Assembly (NCBI GenBank): GCA_948099385.1
Contig: CANUEZ040000151.1
Span: 2,302,001 to 2,366,000, forward strand
Length of the DNA stretch: 64,000 nucleotides
From: Fasciola hepatica
Taxonomy: Eukaryota; Platyhelminthes; Trematoda; Plagiorchiida; Fasciolidae
Direction: 5' to 3'
Shown in pieces: positions 23,475 to 33,823 of the stretch. The first letter of the stretch is position 1, and the number at the start of each line of letters is the position of its first letter. The notes under the pieces were generated by a model, which had not been told where the DNA came from, ran no database searches, and saw nothing but the letters and a program-made list of their open reading frames with translations. The translations under genes were made by a program, and so were the position numbers.

Positions 23475-23856
23475 TGTAACGTTTATTCCGTTTGTGAGTA
23501 GCTCGTAGCCCAGTTTTCAAATTCCAAAGTCAGAACAGGATTGATTCACTTAGTCTACGGTAATGGATTGACAAATTGTACGCGTGTAATTATGTACAAA
23601 CATCAACTGTAAGGCAACATCGATTGGCAACGAGGACCAGAGCTCAACAGAGGTCAGTGTCAGGTACCACCGTCGCGGCCGTCCGAGTTCGAAGCAAAAA
23701 TATGCCACGGCACGTGAGCAAAATATAAACAAATGTTCAAGTGTATTGATTGATGCACGCTGCACCTGTTCGAGGGTCAACCAGAAAAAGTGCATAGTAT
23801 GAGCAATACAAGTGTATGACAACGGCTAGGGCGGATTTCCACACACAAACGTAACA
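23475..23856 (-). mobile_element. 5' LTR of BEL-2
   Basis: The 382-bp block is bounded by TGTAACG (23475) and GTAACA (23856), the TG...CA form of an LTR, and sits 40 bp upstream of the gag ATG on the minus strand, the same spacing as in the complete element. It shares little with the LTR at 56951-63624, so BEL-2 is a separate subfamily. A partial second copy is at 13479-13770. Confidence 0.8.
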
Positions 23857-24189
23857 CCAGAGGCTCAATGGGTTTTGCAGCAGCAGAAAGGAAACAGGAG
23901 CGAACCCTACGCAGTCAAAACTCAACCGGGTGTATGATCCTGTGACCTCTGGAGCTATCCAACAACCGCGATTCCACCGGGAACAGCAAGATACAGGAAA
24001 AGCTTCGGCTCCGCCTTTTCTTCTCCCTTGATGTGCAGTTGCTCTACCCCTCAGCAGCCCTCCCTCCGCAACATTTACTTCAGCTCGACCGGTAGCCACC
24101 CTATTTGAACCACCACTAGCTTCAACATCGATATATTTCCCTTGGACCCTGATCTCCACTTCATCCAGTCGCGATAGCTTACCTTCCTT
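23857..24189. other. Unassigned flank of BEL-2
   Basis: A minus-strand frame (23737-24192) contains a charged stretch (DEVEIRVQGKYIDVEASGG) but no domain I recognise. It may be older flanking sequence into which BEL-2 inserted. Confidence 0.35.
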
Positions 24190-25330
24190 CAACTTAAACT
24201 GGTCCCTGACGCGCCCGTACCACCTCTCACAAGTGGAATACCTTTAGCCTTATGCAACTCCCGTCTTATTCCTGGCAAACTCGTGTACCCTAAAGAAAGT
24301 CCTCACAAATAACTACTTCATTATCTTAATAACGAAATCCTGGCTGTCTGAGAGCACTCCCAATGATCAAATATCTTCGGTATGGTACGGCCTTCTGAGG
24401 ACCAACAGGCCGAACCGGCATGGTGGTGGGTACCTAGCCTGTGTCAAAGAAATCTGCACCACAAACCCTCTTTTAGGTACGGTACTTGATTCTATTCCCG
24501 ATTCCCTCTGGTTTACTGTCAGCCTCCAAATCACTGTTCTTCACATTGGCTGCGTGTATCGCTCGCCAAATTCCTCCAGTTCCTTGTTTCCACTTCTAAC
24601 TAGTTCGTTCGAATGCCTCTCTTTCCTTCCTTCTGGAACCAAGCTTATTCCGGGTGACTTTAACCCCCCTCACAGTGGTTGAAGTACCCTCTGTGCTCCT
24701 CCTAACCTTATGGGGCTGGTCACTAGTATTCACCTTGATTGCTGCGCACAACATGTCTCCAAACCTACCAGAAACGGGAACATGTTAAATCTGGTATTCA
24801 CTCATAACATGACACTCTTCGACCTCCAGTAACACAAAATTTCCCCGGCAGCGATCATAAAATGGTTATCTCTCATCTGCCTCTTAGTGGCCCACCTAAT
24901 CCCCACTCCCCTCCAACAATACATTCCTATGCATAAATTGGGCATTGCTGGTCACGCTTATTCACCAAGGTGACTGGGGTGAATATTTTTTCACCCATGA
25001 ACCTCAGCTTGTTGCAGATATTTTTTGCTTCTTCTTTTCCTGACTGGTTGAACAGATTGTCTTATAATTCCCAGGCTGTACCTAAAATGAGGCCCCCTGT
25101 CTCGCCACTCCAAAAGTAGCATCATAAATTTTCTCAAGAACCTAAGTGATTCCAAAGACTTTTCAATTTTTAATCCTTCAAACCGCCTCTCCACACTTAT
25201 TCATCGACAAGATAACACACGACTTCGTGAACAAGAACCTAAGGCATTCAGTCATCAAAACAATTCGCAACTTCCTTCCATGTTGCGTGAATCTAGAAAG
25301 GCCGATATTAGGGCCGAATTCCAAATCCTG
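24190..25330 (+). pseudogene. CR1-A copy 3, endonuclease and linker (broken)
   Basis: In shifting frames the plus strand gives ITKSWLSESTPNDQIS (catalytic Glu replaced by Lys at the TE.W position), GGGYLACVKE, SLWFTVSLQITVLHIGCVYRS, IPGDFNPPHSG (GDFN strand) and SDHKMVISHL. These are the ordered motifs of an APE-type LINE endonuclease. A linker reading at 25146-25330 follows. Many stops show a dead copy, and the Glu to Lys change would abolish cleavage. An inverted LINE fragment and then the RT of the same copy lie to the right. Confidence 0.75.
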
Positions 25331-25345
25331 ATTCTGGATAATAAT

Positions 25346-25633
25346 TCATGGGAATGAAGACGGGAAGTGTGAATGCGGGCAGAATATACTAATTGGGGAA
25401 ATCAGAGAAGAAACCGAACTTGACCTTAATCCCAAGCAGCTGTTTGTTCTAGACTTAGACGCTTCTTTTGAAGAAGTACTTGTTGCCACTTGTGGAAGGT
25501 TATTCCACAGAGATGCTATCCGGGACAAGAGGACACGTAATCCAAAGAAGGGAGGTGGACGAGGTTCAGGAATTTTCCTAATGTGTCCTCGCAGGGTCTC
25601 CAAGTTCATACGACTGAATATCTGATCCACCAA
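25346..25633 (-). pseudogene. LINE reverse transcriptase C-terminal fragment, inverted
   Basis: A 95-codon minus-strand frame contains FGLRVLLSRIASLWNNLPQ followed by TSSKEASKSRT. This corresponds to the C-terminal F..R....WN.LP..V.....S...F block of CR1-type ORF2 proteins. It lies opposite to the surrounding CR1-A copy 3, between its endonuclease and RT. It is either an insertion of another LINE or a 5' inversion of the kind known for target-primed insertions. Confidence 0.6.
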
Positions 25634-25639
25634 GCTCTA

Positions 25640-26269
25640 TGGGAATAGACCAAATATCAGGAGAGAATCTCCCTAATACGGCTTGCCTCACATGGGAGGA
25701 GATCGAGTTATTCAAGACGAACGAGATAATAGATAGATCGCAAGGTATCTACCGTTTTTGTCGCATTTATTTAAATTCCTTTTCGAAATGTTCCTACCTC
25801 TGACGAGTTCCGTGTGTACTACCTGCGCTACGCCAAGTTGTTAGGCGTGCTGCTATTGGTACAGTCTCCACTAAGGTGTCGAGGGAAGTAACTTACAAAC
25901 AGCCTTGAAAAATATTCCCATAGCGAAGAATATATCAGGCTTTTTTTCTGAGCAATAAAATCTGAGGTAAGCAACCGACTCACGGATCAACTTCTATCAA
26001 AGTCCTCTGGAATATCATGCCTAAATCGACTAATAGTGGGCCTATTCTCCGAGCTGTAAGTCGGGTTCAACCTACAAGCGCTAAACGTCCCCGACTTTCT
26101 ACCTCCTCGAAAACTTGTCCAGTACCACTTGTCGATACATACTGTGAAGCCAGTAAAAATGTATTAAGCTCAGCAAAACGTATCGTCCTTAGAGAAAAAT
26201 TTGGCATCAATGGATGATGCGCTGACCATGCTGTTGCCACGTGAGATAACCAATTATTGCCTTATAAAT
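25640..26269. other. Linker region of CR1-A copy 3, mostly unassigned
   Basis: A 66-codon plus-strand frame at 26017-26217 begins MPKSTNSGPILRAV and is Ser/Lys/Thr-rich without a domain. The rest carries stops in all frames. Position suggests decayed endonuclease-RT linker or an insertion in it. Confidence 0.4.
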
Positions 26270-27384
26270 CATACATCTTCTCATCCAGAATAGTAGAAAA
26301 AATAGATGAAGACAACATTATTAACTACTCATTAAGCGTCAACCTCGTTGTTGGCAATTAACATGGATTCCTTCATTCACGGTCCTACATGACGTGTCAG
26401 CACGGTTTTCTGAATCTCGACACCGACTCCGCTGAAAGTGGGAAATCTTTTGTTATTCTTCATCTTGACTTATCTAAGGCATTCGATTGTGTACCTCACC
26501 CCCACCTTTTAAAAAAGCTACGATCATTTGACATTATCAATCCCTCACTTTCTTGGTGCTCGTCTTAGTTATCTCATCATTCACAGGTTATTTTGATCAA
26601 CGGGCACACCTCCAACCCTGGGCCTGTTACTAGCGGTGTTACTAGGGACAGTGTTTTAGGCCCCCTTATTTCCCTCCTATACTCTAACGATATGTTTCCA
26701 ACACCACTTAATGGCGCGCTGTCGTTGATTTCGGACGATATTAAGGTAGCCTACACTCTATCGATGGGAAACCTCATTGCTACCACCCCCAGAACCTCCG
26801 CCGACTTGGCCGCTCTTGATGGATGTTGCTTGACCCGAGCGATAAAATTCTCCGCCGATAAGTGACTTTTCTTACTTATAAATGCCAGGTACCTCCTGGT
26901 TCCTCATGCATCGGCGGTTCACCCATCGACAGTCAGCCCTTAGTAAGAGACCCTGGCTTAAGTTATCCTTGCTCTTTCAACTTTCCCAAACGCGCTGTCT
27001 CTCAAATGGCAGAAGCTAGAAAGTGTATTGGTGTTCTGTTCAGATTTTTTCAGCTCAGGGAAAGCATTCTTTACATGTACAAAATGCATGCCAGGCCCCT
27101 TCTTGAATGTTGTCTCTCAATCTTCTCTAGTATGCGGAAATCCAACAGGATTATTATTGAGTGTATTAAGAGGAGATTCACAAAGCAGCTTCTTGAACTT
27201 TCGTCAAACTTAAAAATAGGGAACGATGTTTATCTCAAAATCAGACCATTGTGGCTTCGTCGCACCAAGCTGTACCTGGTATTTCTGTACGAACTATTGG
27301 CTAAGCATTCCTATTCATCGAAACAGTTATGCTTCGCACCGGATACTGGATATTCACTCATAACAGACAGTGTACTAATACCAC
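26270..27384 (+). pseudogene. CR1-A copy 3, reverse transcriptase (broken)
   Basis: RT blocks appear in order: SSRIVEKIDEDNIINY near 26280, QHGFLNLDTD near 26400, the palm LHLDLSKAFDCVPHPHLLKK near 26465, GVTRDSVLGPLIS near 26640, LISDDIKVAY near 26735, then across a shift CQVPPGSSCIGG, VRDPGLSYPCSFNF, ARPLLECCLSIFSS and RRFTKQLLEL. The palm FADD has become ISDD, keeping both Asp. The copy lacks an intact C-terminus because a 3'-end fragment is inserted after 27384. Confidence 0.85.
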
Positions 27385-27590
27385 CCCCCTGCGGGGAATA
27401 TCCTCCCTTATTCCCTCTTCTGAGCCTTTTTATCCAATATTTTCATGAGAGTCTCCATATTTCCATGAATTATATCTGTCCATTCCATCACCTGTATCAA
27501 CATGCTCATGCACAAGGCATGCCTCGGGCGTTTTCGAAATAAACCATTATTATTATTATTACTACCACACCCCCTGCGGGGAATATCCTT
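27385..27590 (+). mobile_element. CR1 3'-end-only insertion with 20-bp target-site duplication
   Basis: The 20 bases at 27385-27404 recur exactly at 27571-27590, enclosing about 165 bp. The insert is pyrimidine-rich 3'UTR ending GGCATGCCTCGGGCGTTTTC then GAAATAAACCATTATTATTA. It resembles the final part of the 11263-12490 copy. It is non-coding and far shorter than any autonomous element. Confidence 0.85.
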
Positions 27591-30230
27591 CGCTCCTAGC
27601 TCTTTCTCTCCACGTACTCCAGAATATAGAATAAACTTTCTTTGCGCATCAAATCTTCTCAGTCAAAGTATGCGTCCGTGCATGCTATAGACAAGTCCCC
27701 TTCTTTCCCAACTATTTTGCGCTTATTCAACGTTCACATAACCTAAAGTTAGGCTTGCGAGAAAGGCCTCGACTTTTATGCCATTACTCTGCTTTCTTGC
27801 ATTACCTTACCTCCCAAGATAATTTGATCGCTTTTGAATTGCGGATGCTCTGTTTGACCGTTTTCCATCAAGCTTCGCAATCGCTCTATTTAAAGCATGT
27901 CCGCGTCCACTAATTGTTTTCCCTTATCGACTTATCGAATCCTGCCAACTTCACTTTGAAATAATTCCTTCCAGATGCGTTCGCATTTTTAGAGAGGCCA
28001 CCATAATACTCCTCACAGACTGTCAATATGCCTCACCTGCCCTACGAGATATTGCCTTTATTTAGTTATATCACGTGAGCGGTCTTGAAACCAACCTCAA
28101 CGAAGCTGTGGGAACTGCATCAGTAACCACATCTCGGCCCGCTATACATGCGTGTATATATATAAAATATATGCATGTATATATATACATTACTGTCACG
28201 TACTTATTCGCACGAGCGTGGACACTAACCCAACGCTCCTCAATATCTCTTCGTTTACGTTGCCCCTTTTTTAAATCAGGTCCCACCACGTGCATACTTC
28301 TATCACTGCCTCTGCGATCTTGAACTGGAAAATTTAGTCTCATTTTTCCCACTTGACGTGGCTTGCTAACTGAATTCAACAGCCATTTACAACGTCATCG
28401 ATTCTGCCCCTACCCTATCCCTCAGCTACGTTTCTTCCAGTATTTCATGCAGAATTTACTTTTCTCTTCTACTGATTAACTACTCCAGGTCAGATATCAT
28501 CCTCCTTATTGATTCCTTTAGCTCCTACTTATCCGTCTCCTTTACTTAGTATTACTTTAAATGGCCCCATTTTGTCCTGTTGATCCGCTGTATCGATGAG
28601 CCCGTGCTACACTGTTGTCCTTCTTTCCGTTAACCGTTGACCCTTAGCTGCTTTCCTCCATTTCATTTCCCCTTCCAATGATCTTCACTTCCGGTCAACC
28701 ACCTCAGGCACTATACTGATCACCTGCCTGGCTGGCACACCTGAATAATAGTGCTGTATGGCCGTCTACCATCCACTGTTCCCGCTGGCTCTGTTGTTTA
28801 AGTTTCTACAACCTAACTATTTGGTCCTGGACCATATACCCTTATCGTGGTTGCTCTGCCCTCTGTAAAGCCATCAATGAACACTCACGACAATCCCAGC
28901 TTTGCGGGGCGCGATCAGATCCCCTGCTTTGGGCCGGCGCACATCGGGCACACAGGCCAGCCGCAACGATGTGCGAGCTCAATTAGGCTAGTGAACCAAA
29001 CCTACTCTGTTTATTTCACGAAGTGTTTTTCAGATTGGGTGCCCAGCCCACGGCCGGCCCCACTCACTATCGCCGGTTGAGGATTGCACGCTCCTACCAT
29101 CCTTCTTCCGCTACTGCTCGCTCGTCTATCTTTCTTGTCAGCAATTATCACTTCTCTTTCTGGTTGTTCTGCCGCTGTATGCACATCTACCCATTCTGTT
29201 TTTATTCCAGTCGTCTTGTCACCATGACGGCCCCCACTGCATGACTTTACTCTCGCCCTATCCATTTTACTCTTCCCAAGCCCGAATTTTTTTCCTTTTC
29301 CATCCATTCCGCACTTGTCGGCTCCTAATCTCTATTCACTTGGTGCCTCCATATACTCACAAAGCTCATTGATCGCGTACCTCACTAGCTACCATTTTGC
29401 TATATTTTCTTTTGCCCTTCCATCTTATACGCCCCACCATCACGCACCAGATATATCCGTTCCAAGACCAATCACCACATAAGAAATCGCCGTTCCAACG
29501 TTTGCATTTTTTACGACCAAATTTACTATCTTTTCACCATCACCATATTTTCCTTGTCTGAATCCGCAATCCTCCCGTGGATCTTCCTCCTAGGCAGTGT
29601 CCCGATTAGCAACTTCTGGATCAATCCGTTTGTGTTATCCTTGCAAGCAAGCAGCTCTCCATTTCCATTCTTCTATCTCCGACTCACAACTATTTCTCGT
29701 GCCTTTTTTCCACAACAGTTTTCCTGTCCGGGTACTTTTCTTCTTCTCGGCCTTTATCCTGTGTGATCTGCGGTGAAACGCTCTAATTGATAATCTCTTA
29801 CCTGGTTTTTTCGGTCAGCACTCTCATCTGATTCGTATATCGCCCCTCACAGGCATCTTCATTGCCCCTCTTAGGCTGCCCTGCTTTTTCGCGTTTCATC
29901 TAGTGTAAAGCCTTCCTTACGCCATTATATTCACTTACGGCCTCCAACCACGAGATTAGCTGATACCCAATTTTTCTGATCCTCCACTTCCTTATTTCTC
30001 TCCTGTGTTACTTGCTGTTACAGCTGCGGCATCTCTGCACCACAGTTCTTTTAACCTCCAACTTACCGTTCTTCAGGGACATTTCAAACTTCCCCAGCAA
30101 CCCTGTCTTTCCATTCGCTGTGCTTTCCCTAGCCACTTTCACGGCCATTTTCTTGCTGCATAATATACGCCCACTTAATAGATCGAGGTCAAGGTCAACG
30201 TGACGTATATATCAGGTTGTCTCGTTTTTT
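27591..30230 (+). repeat. CR1-A copy 3 long 3'UTR
   Basis: No protein frame is supported. The block matches the reverse complement of about 46960-49410 over roughly 2.5 kb, with landmarks such as TTAGGCTTGCGAGAAAGGCC (27752 against 49283), GCAATCCTCCCGTGGATCTT (29567 against 47516) and CTGCACCACAGTTCTT (30034 against 47070). A TA-rich palindromic stretch at 28146-28190 has a counterpart at 48848-48896. The 3' hairpin end is not present here. Confidence 0.7.
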
Positions 30231-30815
30231 TCTTTTTTCCATCGTTTAGGCCTGTTTTTACTTAGCTCCTGGTAGTAATATCTATCTACTCTGAAGCGTC
30301 AAATAGTCCGTGGCAATAACTGCGACACACCACCGTGGGTCCATAACTTATTACCGTGAAAAATCAACACAACACTATAATAGGAAATCTAGACCTTTAC
30401 CTGCCACAAATCACCCCTTGTGAGCCCATCTATAAAATACTCAGCGATTGTTTGCTGAATCAACCCTTTTAGTTATCGTTTCCTACTTGGCTAAAACTCT
30501 AACCCCCCCTTCGTCCAAACAGCGAAACCACCTGGTCAACCCTATTTGCAAACACCCTAGGTGACTTCCTATAGAATTTCAGCTCCGTTCCGTATCTAGG
30601 CTCTTTGCAGTCGCTAAATTTTCAATAAAACTAGTTGGTTATCCGAAGCTTGCAGACACAATGCGCAATTCCAAAAGAAGCAGACCGGCCGGTAAGATTT
30701 TGCCACGCGTAGCCGTACGTCTCCCAATCACTACGCCATGCTCCGTCTCATTAACGAACATCCATGATGACGCAAATAGTAAGATTGACAGCCTCTTACA
30801 ACCCAGGCAGCACAA
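30231..30815. other. No recognised gene
   Basis: Mixed-composition sequence with only short frames. It lies between the end of the CR1-A 3'UTR match and the hairpin that borders the minisatellite. Confidence 0.45.
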
Positions 30816-30846
30816 GGGGACACTCGACCGTCACCTGAGTGTCCCC
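30816..30846. other. Perfect 10-bp stem hairpin
   Basis: GGGGACACTC at 30816-30825 and GAGTGTCCCC at 30837-30846 are exact reverse complements around an 11-base loop. The hairpin lies about 16 bp left of the minisatellite. On RNA it would form a stable stem-loop; no terminator role is implied in a eukaryote. Confidence 0.85.
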
Positions 30847-30861
30847 TACCCAAGTAGCACG

Positions 30862-31412
30862 CCCCAAGTTTGCCCCATGGGGCACGCATGGGGCAAACTT
30901 GGGGCAAACGTGGGGCTGCCCCAAGCTTACCATTGAAAAACTTGGGGCAGCGCTACCGTTGCCCCAAGTTTGCCCCATGGGGCAGCCCCAAGTTTGCCCC
31001 ATGCGTGCCCCATGGGGCAAACTTGGGGCTAGCCCCAACCTAGGGGCAGCCCCATGGGGCAAACTTGGGGCAAACTTGGGGCTAGCCCCAACCTTGGGGC
31101 AGCCCCATGGGGCAAGCTTGGGGCAAACTTGGGGCTAGCCCCAACCTTGGGGCAGCCCCATGGGGCAAGCTTGGGGCAAACTTGGGGCTAGCCCCAACCT
31201 TGGGGCAGCCGCATGGGGCAAGTTTGGGGCAAAGTTGGGGCTAGCCCCAACCTTGGGCCAGCCCCATGGGGCAAGCTTGGGGCAAAGTTGGGGCTAGCCC
31301 CAGCCTTGGGGCAGCCGCATGGGGCAAGCCTGGGGCAAAGTTGGGGCTAGCCCCAACCTTTGGGCAGCCCCATGGGGCAAGCTTGGGGCAAACTTGGGGC
31401 TAGCCCCAACCT
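30862..31412. repeat. 53-bp palindromic G-rich minisatellite
   Basis: From 31049 on, the unit starting GCCCCATGGGGC repeats at 31049, 31102, 31155, 31208, 31261, 31314 and 31367, an exact 53-bp period with a few substitutions. Each unit holds two self-complementary 12-mers, GCCCCATGGGGC and GGGGCTAGCCCC, joined by AAACTTGGGGC or AAGCTTGGGGC blocks. The left part (30862-31048) is rearranged, with the same 11-bp blocks in both orientations and one 42-bp unit. Runs of four G on one strand and four C on the other recur about every 10-15 bp. Open frames across it are a by-product. Confidence 0.95.
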
Positions 31413-32063
31413 TTATAATACGTTACACGAAACCAGATCCAACCGCCGTTTCATGGTCTACTACTAATGTATACATCTATTTTGGCCGTTTGCTTACGCG
31501 TCCCACATGCATCAATTTCTGTCTAATATGTAACTGAAAATTGAATGCCAAATTCTGAATACGAAAAATTTATTTACATAGAAAAAGTGTATTTTGTACA
31601 GATTTGTAATGATCCATCAAAGCACATTGTCATTGAACGTTTGATACATTTGTCGGTGATCGCGATATCTGCAGATGGGAAAAAATGTATACTGTTATTG
31701 GCGAACTGTCAGTAAATCACTGCACCATTATGTAAGAAGTGACAATGACATCCGATGCAAATATAATGGACAAATGGCATGGTATTTTTCAATGATGGTT
31801 GCAAGTTGAAAAAAGATCAATCTATGTTAACAATTGGTAATGGAGCGGTCTTTCGATGTAAACCGAGCAACACACGCTTGCATATAACTGCTGGTTTTGC
31901 ACAAAGAACATATTTGAAACGGATAGCGAAAGTGGCGTAAGGGAAAAAAGCGTAATTCCGATGTAATTGGAGAAACGACAAACGTACTTCAAACGTTAGT
32001 CTTACAGTAAACTTGTTTCTGCTAACCGTTGCGAAGCAATAAGGCAACTACGTTTCATTCTAC
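31413..32063. other. 3' flank of the DUF4806-like gene
   Basis: AT-rich sequence with no coding frame. On the minus strand an AATAAA hexamer lies near 31570, about 490 bp after the stop codon, and could serve as polyadenylation signal. The AT content rises sharply at the minisatellite border. Confidence 0.4.
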
Positions 32064-33358
32064 TTACCTACTACATCTGTTACCTGCTCCGCGATCACGA
32101 GCGTTGTGGAACCAATTTCTGATGTGTCTGTCGATGTTCATATTTGGTTCCTCGGAAAAAAACGAACTGAATCTGATAGCGTCTAGTAGATGGTGAGACC
32201 ACTAATAAACCGATATACCTTTTATTGCTTTGATGAGTTTATGATTGCAGACGGCTATCCTCTTGCTGCTACCGAGCCAGCAGCACCTGACTGCGACGTC
32301 GTCGCTCACCACAGCAGACAGCATTTGCTTTACTGAATCCTGAAGATTTCTATTTATATACCGCCGCAGTGTCGTTACCTACATTTGTCACATACACGTA
32401 TAGTGACTTACCATCTTATTGAAAGCTTCTGGCGTTCCCAGGACATCGTGTAAATGGTGGAATTCATCCACAGTGTTCACACGTGTGATTGGCTGCGGTA
32501 TACCTTGTGAACATGACGCCCCGATAGTGTTGGAAAGAGACTCTATGGAGGCACTCAGTTTCTCCACAGTTTTTTTGAGACTGTCTATAGACAGTAGAAT
32601 TTTTTATTGGTTTAATTAAACATAAGGTAATGGCATTGCATGTGAACTTACATAGTAATTGGCGCAGGTGAGGGGCCAAGTTCATTTGCGTGGCGCTGGT
32701 GCTTGAGCCGCTACTTGTAATTAAATGGGCAATATGAAACAAAAGTAATAATTACCTTGAGGATGCGACTGGCACTCGGGTGCTAGCGTGTGCAGACAAC
32801 GTGGACTGTGAGGACAACTGAGGCGAACTAAAACGGAATTTGGTTGTGCATGTTGGAAATGTACATTTGCATTCCCCCAAGTCGTTCCAAAATGGGCGGT
32901 GGGGAGGGTGGTAAGTCCAGCGTAACTGGTTTTAGGTTTCTCCGCATCGCCTGGGGACTCTCGTCGGAAGAGAATTCCACGGGAACCCTTTAGGTATGTG
33001 AATATTAATGTTTAATTACCTCTTTCTTGTGGAGTAGTGCTGCGAGAAGTATGTCTGCTTCTCCGTTTCATCGGTGGAAGCAGCACTTGACTGATGAACC
33101 AACTGATGCTCAAAATCGATGGCATCACCAAGTTTGTCTATTTAAATGTTATACTACCACTGACTTACCCGTATAGTACATAGGTCTAAAGTAGTATTCC
33201 GGGCATGAGTCCGGCACTTCCTTTCCCGATAGCAGATGACGTCTGTAGTCGGGAAAACTCTTCGTTCGTGGCCAACGAACGTGTGTTTCGTCGACCATCC
33301 AGATTTTGTGTACCACTGCGTATGAGTTTTCTTCGGGAAAGTGAGCCACTACGTACAT
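32064..33358 (-). CDS. Spliced DUF4806-like gene, 8 exons (hand model)
   Basis: Exons, in transcript order: 33358-33169, 33137-33020, 32987-32865, 32827-32756, 32710-32652, 32584-32412, 32339-32219, 32172-32064. All seven introns (31, 32, 37, 45, 67, 72, 46 bp) are GT-AG, and the codon phase matches at the first seven exons (285 codons). Residues 1-63 carry YAVVHKIWMVDETHVRWP, like the N-terminal segment I recall for DUF4806 proteins. The middle is Ser/Pro-rich, with a short coiled-coil-like stretch near 190-205. About 220-310 resembles DUF4806: TRVNTVDEFHHLHDVLG, CCWLGSSKRIAV, KLIKAI and IDRHIRNWFHNARDR. Exon 8 stays in frame only with one more T in the seven-T run at 32156-32162 (then 321 residues and TAA at 32066-32064), or through a weaker donor in exon 7. 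A TAG precedes the ATG, so a 5' intron is possible. Function unknown; it could be a host gene or a domesticated element. Confidence 0.72.
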
Positions 33359-33823
33359 CTAGGAAGAAAATTCTCATTAGGAATTGTCTATGTGGGACTT
33401 GATTACATTTAAGTACGTACAGAAACAAGTGGACGGTGAATACAATAACAATAACGCTTAAGTGATCACCCATACGTGAAAGCAAACACGAGTCAGCCAT
33501 TGACACCAAACAAGGACACGGAGACAGCAATAAAACGGCAAAATACGAACGCTTCACGTCAAAACAACCGACAAAGGAGAACAACTTTTGTCTCGCAGTC
33601 ACCCGAGAAATACATAGTCTTACCAGATCGTCATGCTGATTTGCGAAAAAAGTGGCACGGTAAGCACAGAGCGTTATGTAAAATCTGCCTGTGCGGTGTC
33701 AGGAAAAATGAATTTCCGCTTACCTCCTCGTAAAAAGTCTGTTAGAGGCTGCATTATTTCGGCACAGTGTGGGATAAAGCAGCTATAAGAGTTAACCAAG
33801 GCAGAAAATTGGCGCAACTGAAG
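33359..33823. other. Upstream flank of the DUF4806-like gene; one exon-like stretch
   Basis: On the plus strand 33600-33659 is bounded by a pyrimidine-rich acceptor (TTTTGTCTCGCAG) and a donor (GGTAAGCAC). It encodes SPEKYIVLPDRHADLRKKWH in one open frame. No second exon could be linked to it. It might be the edge of a divergently transcribed gene or chance. No retroelement motif was seen. Confidence 0.3.

Noticed and set aside
30796..31138. Open frames of 88-99 codons on both strands across the minisatellite
   Set aside because: They exist because the G/C-rich repeat has few stop codons; the 53-bp period is not a multiple of three, so no conserved repeat protein is encoded.
30862..31412. 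CRISPR-like array
   Set aside because: The repeat is contiguous without unique spacers and the genome is eukaryotic.
33186..33602. 138-codon minus-strand frame with a hydrophobic centre, suggestive of a membrane protein
   Set aside because: Overlaps exon 1 of the DUF4806-like model in another frame and ignores clear splice sites; hydrophobicity comes from AT-rich flank.
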